Source: Clostridium sp. AWRP
GTDB lineage: Bacteria > Bacillota > Clostridia > Clostridiales > Clostridiaceae
Assembly (NCBI RefSeq): GCF_004006395.2
Contig: NZ_CP029758.2
Location: 2,170,001 to 2,234,000 of the forward strand
DNA: 64,000 bases
Direction of reading: 5' to 3'
Under the pieces are notes generated by a model that saw nothing but the letters and a program-made list of their open reading frames with translations, did no database searches and was not told the origin of the DNA. The translations under genes were made by a program, and so were the position numbers. The number at the start of each line of letters is the position of its first letter. Position 1 is the stretch's first letter. This document shows, in pieces, positions 36,778 to 45,715 of the stretch.

Positions 36778-38700
36778 ATGACACAAAAAGTATATCTATC
36801 AAATTATGAGTTAAAAGAAGCACTAAAAAAGTATTTTGATAACATAAAATCTTCTTTTTTAAATAAGGAATCAGTAAGTACAGATGAATCCCTTGGAAGG
36901 GTTACTTCAGAAGCAGTTTATTCAAAAATATCCTCTCCATTTTATAATTGTTCTGCTATGGACGGTATTACACTTCAAAGTTCAAGTACTATAGGAGCTT
37001 CTGAAAAAAAACCTATTATACTAGAAGAAGGCAAGGATTATTTAGTAGTGGATACAGGAGATCCAATTCCTAAAGAGTATGACTGCGTAGTAATGATAGA
37101 AGACATAGTAAAAGTGGATGAAGATAAAATTAAAATATATAAGAGTGCAGCACCTTGGCAGCACATAAGGCCATTAGGTGAAGACATAGTTGAAAGCCAG
37201 CTTATTGTACCTTCCGGTCATGTTGTAAGGCCAGTAGATATAGGCGCCATGTTAGCCGGAGGGGTAAATACTATTGAAGTTTATAAAAAGCCATTAGTAG
37301 GTATTATTCCAACAGGTACTGAATTAGTTGAGCCAGGAACAGATCTTAAAGTTGGAGATATAATTGATTTTAATTCAAGGGTGTTTAGTGCACAGGTAAC
37401 TGAATATGGGGGAATACCAAGGAGATATGAAATAGTAAAAGATGATTATAACGTATTAAAAGAAACTTTAGAAAAGGCTGCTTTGGAATGTGATATAGTT
37501 GTAATAAATGCAGGATCTTCTGCAGGAAGAGAAGATTATACAAGTGATATTATATCTGATTTGGGAGAAGTTTATGTGCATGGGGTATCTATAAAACCGG
37601 GGAAACCTGTTATTATGGGAGAAGTTAAAAATAAACCGGTTCTTGGAATTCCTGGATATCCAGTTTCAGCCTATTTCATAATGGATAAAGTTCTTAAAAA
37701 AATAATAGAAGAATACCAGGGAATGAAACATGAAAAAGAGCAGATAGTAGAGGCCATTTTATCAAGAAGGATAATGTCTTCTTTAAAGTATTTGGAATTT
37801 GTAAGAATCAAACTTGGATATGTAGGAGAAAAGCTTATTGCCACACCACTTTCAAGGGGAGCAGGAGCTACCATGTCACTGGTAAGGGCAGATGGAATAC
37901 TAGAAGTTCCTCAAAATGTAGAAGGTATTGAGGCGGGAACTAAAGTTGAAATAAGTCTTATGAAAGATATAGATGAAATTAAAAATACAATTGTCTGTAT
38001 AGGAAGCCATGATCCTATATTAGATGTACTTTCTGACTTACTTCATGTGAAAAATCCTGATTATTATTTGTCATCAGCCCATGTGGGAAGTATGGGTGGA
38101 ATAATGGCATTAAAAAATAAGGAAACTCATATTGCACCTATTCATCTATTGGATATGGAAAGCGGAGAATATAATATTTCTTATATTAATAAATACTTAA
38201 AAGATAAAAATATAGCTTTAGTAAAAGTAGTAAATAGAGTTCAAGGTCTTATGGTTCAAAAAGGAAATCCACTGGGACTTAAGGAAATTTCAGACATATC
38301 GAAAAAAGGTATACGGTTTGTAAATAGACAAAGGGGAGCAGGAACAAGGTTATTACTGGATTATTATTTAAAAAAGTTAGGTATTTCACCAAATGATATT
38401 AATGGATATGAAAGAGAAGAATTTACCCACCTGTCTGTAGCAGCAGCAGTGGCTAGTGGAGATGTAGACTGTGGTCTTGGAATATATTCAGCAGCAAAAA
38501 TGATGGGACTTGATTTTATTCCAGTATGTAATGAAGAATATGATTTTGCAGTACCAGAGGAATATTTAAAAATGAAAACAATTAGAGAATTAATTGATGT
38601 TATGAAGAGTGACACGTTCTTAAAAGAATTAGATAGACTTGGAGGATATGAATATCCAAATATGGGGAAAGTAATAAGAACTGATTGTAACGGTAAATAA
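36778..38700 (+). CDS. moeA: MoeA fused to a periplasmic-binding-protein-like domain
   Basis: A 640-residue fusion. Residues 1-400 are a second MoeA (SAMDGITLQ, DTGDPIPKEYDCVVMIED, VGIIPTGTELV, NAGSSAGREDYT, GIPGYPVSAY). Residues about 410-640 form a PBP-like domain (IVCIGSHDPILDVLSDLL, FVNRQRGAGTRLLLDYYLKK, AAVASGDVDCGLGIY) of the type fused to MoeA or ModE-like proteins, which could sense an oxyanion or cofactor. ATG 36778 follows AGGGGTG; the GTG at 36769 lies in that site. It is 11 bases after moeA1 and in its operon. Confidence 0.92.
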   Translation: MTQKVYLSNYELKEALKKYFDNIKSSFLNKESVSTDESLGRVTSEAVYSKISSPFYNCSAMDGITLQSSSTIGASEKKPIILEEGKDYLVVDTGDPIPKEYDCVVMIEDIVKVDEDKIKIYKSAAPWQHIRPLGEDIVESQLIVPSGHVVRPVDIGAMLAGGVNTIEVYKKPLVGIIPTGTELVEPGTDLKVGDIIDFNSRVFSAQVTEYGGIPRRYEIVKDDYNVLKETLEKAALECDIVVINAGSSAGREDYTSDIISDLGEVYVHGVSIKPGKPVIMGEVKNKPVLGIPGYPVSAYFIMDKVLKKIIEEYQGMKHEKEQIVEAILSRRIMSSLKYLEFVRIKLGYVGEKLIATPLSRGAGATMSLVRADGILEVPQNVEGIEAGTKVEISLMKDIDEIKNTIVCIGSHDPILDVLSDLLHVKNPDYYLSSAHVGSMGGIMALKNKETHIAPIHLLDMESGEYNISYINKYLKDKNIALVKVVNRVQGLMVQKGNPLGLKEISDISKKGIRFVNRQRGAGTRLLLDYYLKKLGISPNDINGYEREEFTHLSVAAAVASGDVDCGLGIYSAAKMMGLDFIPVCNEEYDFAVPEEYLKMKTIRELIDVMKSDTFLKELDRLGGYEYPNMGKVIRTDCNGK

Positions 38701-38718
38701 GTCTTTTTATAAATATGC

Positions 38719-38734
38719 TTGGCATAATTTATGC
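38719..38734 (+). promoter_or_regulatory. Sigma-54 (-24/-12) promoter for moaD1-moeB1
   Basis: TTGGCATAATTTATGC has GG and GC 12 bases apart, as sigma-54 requires, and lies 42 bases before the moaD1 start. It is nearly the same as the promoters of aor1 and aor2. Confidence 0.75.
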
Positions 38735-38775
38735 TTTAAGATAAATATATTTAATGTGATAAAGGAGGTGAAAAC

Positions 38776-39000
38776 TTGAAAATAGAAGTTAGATTATTTG
38801 CTTACTTTAGAAAAGATAGAGATAAAAAATTGTTTTTAGAATTTGACGAGCCTGTAACACCTTCTGATATATTAGAAAAAATAAATATTAGTGAAGAAGA
38901 AGTGGCTATTTTACTTATAAACGGTAGGGATGGTAAAGCAAATACGAAACTTAATGACAAAGATGTCTTATCGTTATTCCCACCAGTAGGAGGCGGTTAA
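38776..39000 (+). CDS. moaD: MoaD/ThiS-family sulfur carrier, copy 1
   Basis: A 74-residue ubiquitin-like sulfur carrier starting at TTG after AAGGAGGTG. The C-terminal FPPVGGG tail is the site adenylated and thiocarboxylated by a ThiF/MoeB enzyme, encoded 2 bases downstream. In this setting it most likely supplies the dithiolene sulfur of the tungsten/molybdenum pterin used by AOR and FDH. A second, nearly identical copy is at 51631 and a scrap of a third after aor1. Confidence 0.88.
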   Translation: MKIEVRLFAYFRKDRDKKLFLEFDEPVTPSDILEKINISEEEVAILLINGRDGKANTKLNDKDVLSLFPPVGGG

Positions 39001-39002
39001 AG

Positions 39003-39689
39003 TTGGAACGTTATGTTAGAAATATGAAAACTCTGTCAAAAGAAGAAAATAATAATTTGAAGAAATTTAAAGTTTGTGTTGTAGGCTGTGGAGGAATTGG
39101 TGGTTATGTTATTGAAATGCTTGGAAGAATAGGAATAGGAAGTATTACTGCAGTAGATGGAGATGTATTTGAGGAATCTAATTTAAATAGGCAAATACTT
39201 TCAAGTACAGACACTATAGGTTTTAGCAAAGCACAGGAAGCAAAGGCTAGAATGGAAAAAGTAAATCCACTAATAGAGATAAAAGCATTAGAAAAAATGC
39301 TTACAGAAGATACTGCCTGCAGTATTTTAAGTAATCACGATGTAGTAGTAGATGCTCTTGACAGCATACCAGCAAGATTGTTACTTCAACGCAGCTGTAA
39401 AAAACTTAATATACCAATGGTTTATGGAGCTATAGCAGGATGGTATGCTCAAGTTACTACTATATTCCCAGGAGATGATACTTTAAATAAGATTTATAAT
39501 GTAGATAAACGAACAGCCAAAGGAATTGAAAAGGAAATGGGTAATCCATCGTTTACACCAGCTTTAGCAGCTTCAATTCAAGTAAGTGAAGTAATAAAGA
39601 TTCTTTTAGGTAGAGGAGAACTTTTAAGAAAAAAGATGGTTTTTATAGATCTTCTTTCAACTGAGTATGATATAGTTCCACTGGTATAA
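39003..39689 (+). CDS. moeB: ThiF/MoeB/HesA-family adenylyltransferase
   Basis: A 228-residue E1-like enzyme that adenylates the C-terminal glycine of the MoaD-type carrier encoded just upstream. The nucleotide-binding start is VVGCGGIGGYVIEML, followed by AVDGDVFEESNLNRQ with the conserved Asp and Arg, and VVDALDSIPARLLLQ. The start is TTG 39003, two bases after moaD1. It lacks a rhodanese domain. A broken copy is found at 51857. Confidence 0.9.
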   Translation: MERYVRNMKTLSKEENNNLKKFKVCVVGCGGIGGYVIEMLGRIGIGSITAVDGDVFEESNLNRQILSSTDTIGFSKAQEAKARMEKVNPLIEIKALEKMLTEDTACSILSNHDVVVDALDSIPARLLLQRSCKKLNIPMVYGAIAGWYAQVTTIFPGDDTLNKIYNVDKRTAKGIEKEMGNPSFTPALAASIQVSEVIKILLGRGELLRKKMVFIDLLSTEYDIVPLV

Positions 39690-39826
39690 AATTGTACAAT
39701 CAAGTATATTATAGGACTTTAAGTTTTTGATCCTAACGCTAAGTCTATGGAGATAAGACCAATGAGTATGTTATGAAAATGATGTGCTTTCCGTGTTTGA
39801 GAAGAAGATCATTGTAAATACTAATA

Positions 39827-39864
39827 AAATAGGTATGTGCTTTTGGCGCATGCCTATTTTTTAT
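39827..39864 (+). terminator. Terminator after moeB1
   Basis: AAATAGGTATGTGC and GCGCATGCCTATTT form a 14-bp stem with two G-U pairs, followed by T6. It isolates the moe operon from aor1. Confidence 0.85.
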
Positions 39865-39886
39865 AAACAAAGTTCACAAAAAATTG

Positions 39887-39941
39887 ATCCATATTGGAAC
39901 GTTTTTAAAAAATAAAAATATTGTTGTCCATTATTTGAACG
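39887..39941. promoter_or_regulatory. Candidate activator-binding sites upstream of aor1
   Basis: GATCCATATTGGAACGTTTTT (39887-39906 core) and TGTCCATTATTTGAACG (39925-39941) are 40 bp apart and resemble the palindrome GTTCCANNNTGGAAC found before aor2. They lie about 230-280 bases upstream of the sigma-54 promoter, a workable distance for enhancer sites. The remainder of the 537-base gap holds further AT-rich inverted repeats (around 39977-40065) but no gene. Confidence 0.5.
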
Positions 39942-40102
39942 TTTTTCTAAAAGAAAAACAGTAATATTGTATTTTTTTTGAGCACTTTGGCAATAATAAG
40001 CAACATATTTATTATTATTAGTAGTGTAGAGAAATATATTGCTTATTATTTGAGCATTTTATTATAAAATAAAAAATGTTGCTAAATTATTTACTATGAA
40101 TT

Positions 40103-40146
40103 CACTTGATAATCAACGCATTGTATGTGTTTTTGATTATTGAGTG
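40103..40146. promoter_or_regulatory. Inverted repeat next to the aor1 promoter
   Basis: CACTTGATAATCAA and TTGATTATTGAGTG pair at 12 of 14 positions around a 16-base spacer, ending 18 bases before the sigma-54 box. It may be an activator or IHF-like bending site; unlike the GTTCC sites it is not seen before aor2. Confidence 0.4.
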
Positions 40147-40163
40147 TTTTTTTGTAACCATAT

Positions 40164-40179
40164 TTGGCACAATGTATGC
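40164..40179 (+). promoter_or_regulatory. Sigma-54 (-24/-12) promoter of aor1
   Basis: TTGGCACAATGTATGC matches the TGGCAC-N5-TTGC consensus with the required GG-GC spacing, 48 bases before the aor1 start codon. Confidence 0.85.
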
Positions 40180-40226
40180 TTTATAAACTTTGTGAAGTAA
40201 ATATATTTATACTAGGAGGAATTTCA

Positions 40227-42050
40227 ATGTATGGTTACGATGGTAAAGTGCTGAGAATAAATTTAAAGGAAAGAACTTGCAAGTCAGAAGATTTAGATTT
40301 GGATAAAGCTAAAAAGTTCATAGGCTGTAGAGGACTAGGTGTTAAAACTTTATTTGATGAAATAGATCCTAAAATAGATGCATTATCACCAGAAAATAAA
40401 TTTATAATTGTAACAGGTCCGTTAACTGGAGCTCCAGTTCCAACTAGTGGAAGGTTTATGGTAGTTACTAAAGCACCGCTTACAGGAACTATAGCAATTT
40501 CAAACTCGGGTGGAAAATGGGGAGTAGACTTGAAAAAAGCTGGCTGGGATATGATAATAGTAGAGGATAAAGCTGATTCACCAGTTTATATTGAAATAGT
40601 AGATGATAAGGTAGAAATTAAAGATGCATCACAGCTTTGGGGAAAAGTTACATCAGAAACTACAAAAGAGTTAGAAAAGATAACTGAGAATAGATCAAAA
40701 GTATTATGTATAGGACCTGCTGGTGAAAGATTGTCCCTTATGGCAGCAGTTATGAATGATGTAGATAGAACTGCAGCAAGAGGCGGTGTTGGTGCAGTTA
40801 TGGGATCTAAAAACTTAAAAGCTATTGTAGTTAAAGGAACTGGAAAAGTAGCTTTAGCTGATAAAGAAAAAGTAAAAAAAGTATCTATAGAAAAAATTAC
40901 AACATTAAAAAATGATCCAGTAGCTGGTCAGGGAATGCCAACTTATGGTACAGCCATACTAGTTAATATAATAAACGAAAATGGAGTTCATCCTGTAAAA
41001 AACTTTCAAGAATCTTATACTGATCAAGCAGATAAGATAAGTGGAGAAACTTTGACTGCTAATCAACTAGTAAGAAAAAATCCTTGCTACAGCTGTCCTA
41101 TAGGTTGTGGAAGATGGGTTAAATTAAAGGACGGAACAGAATGTGGAGGACCAGAGTATGAAACAATATGGTGTTTTGGCTCTGACTGCGATTCGTATGA
41201 TTTAGATGCTATAAATGAAGCTAATATGTTATGTAATGAATATGGTATTGATACTATTACTTGTGGTGCAACAATTGCTGCAGCTATGGAACTTTATCAA
41301 AGAGGATATGTAAAAGATGAGGAAATAGCTGGAGATAATTTATCACTCAAGTGGGGTGATACGGAATCCATGATTGGCTGGATAAAGAAAATGGTATATA
41401 GTGAAGGCTTTGGAGCAAAGATGACAAATGGCTCCTATAGACTTTGTGAAGGTTATGGAGTACCTGAGTATTCTATGACAGTTAAAAAACAAGAAATTCC
41501 AGCATATGATCCAAGGGCAATACAGGGACACGGTATTACTTATGCAGTTAACCCTAGAGGAGGCTGTCATATTAAGGGATATATGATTAACCCTGAAATA
41601 TTAGGCTATCCTGAAAAACTTGATAGATTTGCATTAGATGGTAAAGCAGCCTATGCCAAATTATTTCATGATTTAACTGCTGTAATTGATTCTTTAGGAT
41701 TGTGTATATTCACTACATTTGGACTTGGAATACAGGATTATGTAGATATGTATAATGCAGTAGTAGGAGGAGCTACTTATGATGCAGATTCACTATTAGA
41801 GGCAGGAGATAGAATCTGGACTCTTGAAAAAATGTTTAATCTTGCAGCTGGAATAGGCAGTGATCAAGATACATTACCAAAGAGACTTTTAGAAACTCCT
41901 ATTCCAGATGGTCCATCAAAAGGAAGTGTTCATAGGCTAGATGTTCTTCTTCCAGAATATTACTCAGTACGAGGATGGAGTAAAGAGGGTATACCTACAG
42001 AAGAAACATTAAAAAAACTAGGGTTAGATGAATATATAGGTAAATTTTAG
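40227..42050 (+). CDS. aor: Tungsten aldehyde:ferredoxin oxidoreductase, copy 1
   Basis: A 607-residue AOR that interconverts aldehydes and carboxylic acids with ferredoxin; in acetogens it turns acetate into acetaldehyde on the way to ethanol. The [4Fe-4S] cysteines are at C287, C290, C294 (CYSCPIGCG) and C493 (LGLCIFTTFG), within one residue of the Pyrococcus furiosus positions. Pterin-binding segments include GSKNLKAIVVKG and the N-terminal CRGLGVKTLFDE; PRGGCHIKGY holds a conserved His. ATG 40227 follows AGGAGG; an upstream extension of 21 residues has no family match. It has its own sigma-54 promoter and ends at a hairpin. Confidence 0.95.
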   Translation: MYGYDGKVLRINLKERTCKSEDLDLDKAKKFIGCRGLGVKTLFDEIDPKIDALSPENKFIIVTGPLTGAPVPTSGRFMVVTKAPLTGTIAISNSGGKWGVDLKKAGWDMIIVEDKADSPVYIEIVDDKVEIKDASQLWGKVTSETTKELEKITENRSKVLCIGPAGERLSLMAAVMNDVDRTAARGGVGAVMGSKNLKAIVVKGTGKVALADKEKVKKVSIEKITTLKNDPVAGQGMPTYGTAILVNIINENGVHPVKNFQESYTDQADKISGETLTANQLVRKNPCYSCPIGCGRWVKLKDGTECGGPEYETIWCFGSDCDSYDLDAINEANMLCNEYGIDTITCGATIAAAMELYQRGYVKDEEIAGDNLSLKWGDTESMIGWIKKMVYSEGFGAKMTNGSYRLCEGYGVPEYSMTVKKQEIPAYDPRAIQGHGITYAVNPRGGCHIKGYMINPEILGYPEKLDRFALDGKAAYAKLFHDLTAVIDSLGLCIFTTFGLGIQDYVDMYNAVVGGATYDADSLLEAGDRIWTLEKMFNLAAGIGSDQDTLPKRLLETPIPDGPSKGSVHRLDVLLPEYYSVRGWSKEGIPTEETLKKLGLDEYIGKF

Positions 42051-42073
42051 TCTGATTCCATAAACTAGAAATT

Positions 42074-42127
42074 AGACTTCATGTATTAAAGAAGATAGGC
42101 TCTCTCTATATATGAAGTCTGTTTTTT
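42074..42127 (+). terminator. Hairpin after aor1
   Basis: AGACTTCATGTAT and ATATATGAAGTCT pair with one mismatch or bulge and are followed by GTTTTTT. The same hairpin stands after aor2 before moaD2, so it is an inherited part of the cassette and may be a partial terminator. Confidence 0.75.
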
Positions 42128-42131
42128 AATA

Positions 42132-42180
42132 GGAAGGTGTGAATTTGAGAATAGAAGTTAGATTATTTGATTATATATTT
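42132..42180 (+). pseudogene. Relic of a third moaD start
   Basis: After the aor1 hairpin, GGAAGGTGTGAATTTGAGA and the following bases reproduce the ribosome site, TTG start and first eight codons of moaD (residues IEVRLF) seen at 38776 and 51631. Then homology stops. It shows that aor1 was once followed by moaD as aor2 still is. Confidence 0.6.
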
Positions 42181-42217
42181 GCAAGAGTATTAAGTTGTGG
42201 TTGGATAAGTTTGGGAG

Positions 42218-42250
42218 ATGAAATTTAGTTGTTATGATAAACTTCAATAG
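42218..42250 (+). CDS. Possible 10-residue leader ORF overlapping activator A1
   Basis: ATG 42218 is preceded by GGGAG and encodes MKFSCYDKLQ, ending after the activator's ATG (42234) in another frame. The second cassette has the same arrangement encoding MKFSCYDKSQ. It may couple or limit translation of the activator; it may also be chance preserved by duplication. Confidence 0.3.
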   Translation: MKFSCYDKLQ

Positions 42251-43583
42251 TAATAAGCAAAGCTTTGAAGGATTCATTGAATCTATACATGAAGGCATTA
42301 TGATTTGTAACATTTATGGAAAAATTAAATTTGTAAATAGTGCTTTACTACAAATTACAGGATATAGTCAAGAGTGCATAATGGATATGAATATTCAAGA
42401 TATGGTAGATAACTGGAATAATATAATAAGTAATATACATAATATAAGCATTCAACAGAATGTAGAAACTAGCATAAAATCTATTAAGAATGTACTTAAA
42501 TTAAACTTAAATATATATCCATTATACACAAAAAAAATGGATGACAGGATAATTATAGTTGTTTTTAAAGAAATAAAAAAGAAAAGAAAATTAGAAGAAA
42601 GGCGATTAAAAGGCAAGGCTATATATACTTTTGACAAAATAATAGGGAGAAATAAGAACTTTTTAAATATAATAGAGTATTCAAAAAAGATATCTAATAG
42701 TAAGTCTACTATATTAATAACAGGAGAAAGTGGTACAGGAAAAGAAATTTTTGCTCAGGCTATACACAATTACAGTGATAGAAAAGAGAAAGTTTTTATG
42801 GCTGTTAATTGTGGCGCAATTCCGGAAAAACTTATAGAATCAGAACTTTTTGGATATGAGGAAGGTGCTTTTACAGGAGCTAAAAAGGGAGGAAATTTAG
42901 GTAAGTTTGAAATGGCAAATGGTGGGACTATATTTTTAGATGAAATAGGGGAAATGCCTGTTGACATGCAGGTAAAGTTATTAAGAGTTATAGAAGAGGG
43001 ACTGATTGTAAGAGTTGGAGGGTACAAGCAAATACCCATAAATGTTAGAATAATTGCAGCTACAAATAAAAATTTAAAAGAAGAAGTTGAAAATAAAAAT
43101 TTCAGAAGAGATTTATTTTATAGATTAAATGTTCTTCCTGTTCCACTCCCCCCTTTAAGGGATAGAAAAGACGATATTTGTTTATTAGTTGATTATTATA
43201 TGAATAGAATAAGTAAGAAATTAAATAAAAGAAAAATAAAAATTACTAGTGATCAAATGGATAAGTTAGTACAGTATGAATGGCCTGGAAACATAAGAGA
43301 ACTAGAAAATGTTATTGAATTTTTTATAAATATTGAACATGTAGATGAAAATGTTATTCAATCAGAAGGCTTATTTAAAGAACGTAAAGTGGAAAATAGT
43401 TATATATATTATGATGAAGATTTTATGTTTAATATGAACCTTGAAAATTTAGAAAAAACACATATAGAAAATGTAATAAGAAAGTTTAATGGAAATGTTA
43501 CTTTAGCTGCCAAGGCTATGGGTATAGGCAGAAATACTCTTTATAGAAAAATCAAGAAATATAATATTTACTGTTCCATATAG
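42234..43583 (+). CDS. Sigma-54-dependent activator A1 (PAS-AAA-Fis)
   Basis: A 449-residue enhancer-binding protein. A PAS domain (about 10-75; ESIHEGIMICNIYGKIKFVN) is followed by a AAA+ module (about 128-360) with Walker A TGESGTGKE, the sigma-54-contact loop GAFTGA and Walker B GGTIFLDEIGE, and a C-terminal Fis-type helix-turn-helix (GNVTLAAKAMGIGRNTLYRK). It lies directly after aor1 and probably activates the sigma-54 promoters of the cassette. The ATG has only a distant ribosome site; a 10-codon leader ORF overlaps it. Its paralogue is at 48202. Confidence 0.93.
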   Translation: MINFNSNKQSFEGFIESIHEGIMICNIYGKIKFVNSALLQITGYSQECIMDMNIQDMVDNWNNIISNIHNISIQQNVETSIKSIKNVLKLNLNIYPLYTKKMDDRIIIVVFKEIKKKRKLEERRLKGKAIYTFDKIIGRNKNFLNIIEYSKKISNSKSTILITGESGTGKEIFAQAIHNYSDRKEKVFMAVNCGAIPEKLIESELFGYEEGAFTGAKKGGNLGKFEMANGGTIFLDEIGEMPVDMQVKLLRVIEEGLIVRVGGYKQIPINVRIIAATNKNLKEEVENKNFRRDLFYRLNVLPVPLPPLRDRKDDICLLVDYYMNRISKKLNKRKIKITSDQMDKLVQYEWPGNIRELENVIEFFINIEHVDENVIQSEGLFKERKVENSYIYYDEDFMFNMNLENLEKTHIENVIRKFNGNVTLAAKAMGIGRNTLYRKIKKYNIYCSI

Positions 43584-43733
43584 AAGTACCATTCTAAATA
43601 GATATTATCATATTTGCATAAACTCTTGAAGAGATAGCAATAAGTAATTGTGGCAAAACTTATAAAAGTTAAAAGGCAATCTTTCAATGGAAAAAATAAA
43701 TTTAAAACTGTTGTTATGATTGGAGGAATTATA

Positions 43734-45632
43734 ATGAATGTAGCTATTTGCAAATCAGGCAACGTAGTTGTATCTAAGCCCGATGTAGAACTTTCACATA
43801 GAAGATGTAAAAATTTTAATATTGATTCACATCAGGTATTTAGTAAAAAAATAATAGACGATATTGAATTACAGAAAAGATTTGCAGCTAACAGAAATTT
43901 AATATTGACTGCAGCACCTTATATGGAGCAGTTGATTAATTTTGTAAAAGGATTTAATTTTTTTGTATTACTTACAGACGGAGAAGGATGCATATTAAAT
44001 GCATTAGGTGATGAAAAAATACTCGAAGAAGCCTTTTCTTTAAAAATGATACCGGGAGCTTTTATGAATGAAGAAAATATTGGAACAAATGCTATGAGTG
44101 TAGTTATAAAAAGTAAGCTGCCAGTTCAAATTTCTGGAGATGATCATTTTATTAATGCATATCATAGGTGGACGTGTTCTGCGGCACCTATAAAAGATAA
44201 TAAAGGAAAACTTATAGGTGTATTGAATCTTACTGGATATATTGAGTTTGTACATTCCCATACCCTTGGTATGGTTATAGCAGCGTCAAATGCTATAGAA
44301 GAAATGCTTAAAGTAGAAGAGTACAATAAGATTCAAGATATGAATTACAAGCATATAAAAAATATATTTAATTCCAGCCCTGTTGCTATAATAACCTCGG
44401 ATATAAATGGTAAAATAAAAATTTGCAATAAAAAGGCACAGGATATGTTTGGCATAAGGGGTAATAAATTAGAGACAAACAATATGGAAGATATTATAGA
44501 AAACTGGAATAATATAAAAACACCTATATATTTAGGAGAAAGTACTTCAAAAGAAACAATTATTGTTGCACTAAGAAATAAGATTCAGTATCAAGTAACT
44601 ACTAGTTCAATATACAATTGCGATGATGGTAATAATATTGAGATAGTTTATGTTTTTGAAAAAGTTAAAAAGATAAGCAAAAAGAATAATGGCCAGGCTT
44701 ACTATACTTTTGATAAAATAATGGGTCAGGATGAAAACTTTACAAAAGTAATAAAATATGCAAAAAAGATTTCAGATAGTAAATCAACTATACTTATAAT
44801 GGGGGAAAGTGGTACGGGAAAAGAAGTGTTTGCACAGTCCATTCATAATTACAGCATCAGGGTAGATGGACCATTTGTAGCTTTAAATTGTGGTGCTATC
44901 CCTAAACAACTTATAGAGTCAGAGCTTTTTGGATATGAAGAAGGAGCTTTTACAGGAGCCAAAAAGGGAGGCAACCTTGGAAAATTTGAATTGGCAGATG
45001 GTGGAACTATAATGCTGGATGAAATCGGAGAAATGCCCCTTGATATGCAGACAAAGCTCCTAAGAGTTGTGCAGGAAGGGGTAATAACGAGAATTGGAAG
45101 CTCAAAGTGTATACCTGTAGATGTAAGAATTATAGCTGTCACAAACAGAGATTTAAAAAAAGAAGTAAAATGTGGAAGGTTTAGAAAAGACTTATATTAC
45201 AGATTAAATGTGCTGCCTTTATACTTACTTCCACTTAGAGAAAGAAAAAAGGATATACCCCTTCTCATTCAATATTTTGTTAAGAATATTTCACAAAAAT
45301 TAAATAAAAAAGAGCCGGTTATATTAGGAGAGTACTTGAAGAAAATGATTAACTATAACTGGCCCGGGAATATAAGAGAATTGGAAAATTTGGTTGAATT
45401 AATTGTAAATACAGGATCTATACCAGCAGGTTATTTTACGGAAGAAGACTGTGATAATGAGGTACTTGTGGATATCAGTGATGAGTGTTTAAAGTTAGAT
45501 TATATGGAAAAAGAACATGTAATTAAAGTATTGAAGAAGTTTAAGGGGAATATAACCCATTCAGCAGCAGCACTTGGTATAAGGAGAAATACTTTGTACA
45601 GCAAGATAAAAAAATATAAAATAGAGATATAA
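43734..45632 (+). CDS. Sigma-54-dependent activator B1 (GAF/PAS-AAA-Fis, AcoR-like)
   Basis: A 632-residue activator with an N-terminal GAF-like sensor (about 55-200; FFVLLTDGEGCILNALGD, GTNAMSVVIKSKLPVQI), a PAS domain (about 205-300; NIFNSSPVAIITSDINGKIK), AAA+ module with GESGTGKE and GAFTGA, and a Fis-type DNA-binding tail (ITHSAAALGIRRNTLYSK). The layout is that of AcoR-type regulators of aldehyde or acetoin metabolism. ATG 43734 follows TGGAGG; 28 upstream in-frame residues are not supported. It forms a pair with activator A1; both have paralogues near aor2. Confidence 0.93.
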   Translation: MNVAICKSGNVVVSKPDVELSHRRCKNFNIDSHQVFSKKIIDDIELQKRFAANRNLILTAAPYMEQLINFVKGFNFFVLLTDGEGCILNALGDEKILEEAFSLKMIPGAFMNEENIGTNAMSVVIKSKLPVQISGDDHFINAYHRWTCSAAPIKDNKGKLIGVLNLTGYIEFVHSHTLGMVIAASNAIEEMLKVEEYNKIQDMNYKHIKNIFNSSPVAIITSDINGKIKICNKKAQDMFGIRGNKLETNNMEDIIENWNNIKTPIYLGESTSKETIIVALRNKIQYQVTTSSIYNCDDGNNIEIVYVFEKVKKISKKNNGQAYYTFDKIMGQDENFTKVIKYAKKISDSKSTILIMGESGTGKEVFAQSIHNYSIRVDGPFVALNCGAIPKQLIESELFGYEEGAFTGAKKGGNLGKFELADGGTIMLDEIGEMPLDMQTKLLRVVQEGVITRIGSSKCIPVDVRIIAVTNRDLKKEVKCGRFRKDLYYRLNVLPLYLLPLRERKKDIPLLIQYFVKNISQKLNKKEPVILGEYLKKMINYNWPGNIRELENLVELIVNTGSIPAGYFTEEDCDNEVLVDISDECLKLDYMEKEHVIKVLKKFKGNITHSAAALGIRRNTLYSKIKKYKIEI

Positions 45633-45678
45633 ATTTTTTATGCAGAGAGGAAAGAGAGGCTGTTGTAGATTTTAGGGG

Positions 45679-45708
45679 AGGTGCTATTGACTTGGCACCT
45701 GTTTTTTT
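45679..45708 (+). terminator. Terminator after activator B1
   Basis: AGGTGC and GCACCT pair around a 10-base loop, then G and seven T. An outer pair GAGGCTGT/ACAGCCTC encloses it and may serve the converging tupC transcript. Confidence 0.75.
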
Positions 45709-45715
45709 CACAGCC

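Noticed and set aside
43640..43660. A sigma-54-like box TGTGGCAAAACTTATAAA before activator B1
   Set aside because: The -12 GC is missing at the required spacing.
43650..43733. Longer N-terminus for activator B1
   Set aside because: The paralogue B2 does not share the extension and a strong ribosome site precedes ATG 43734.
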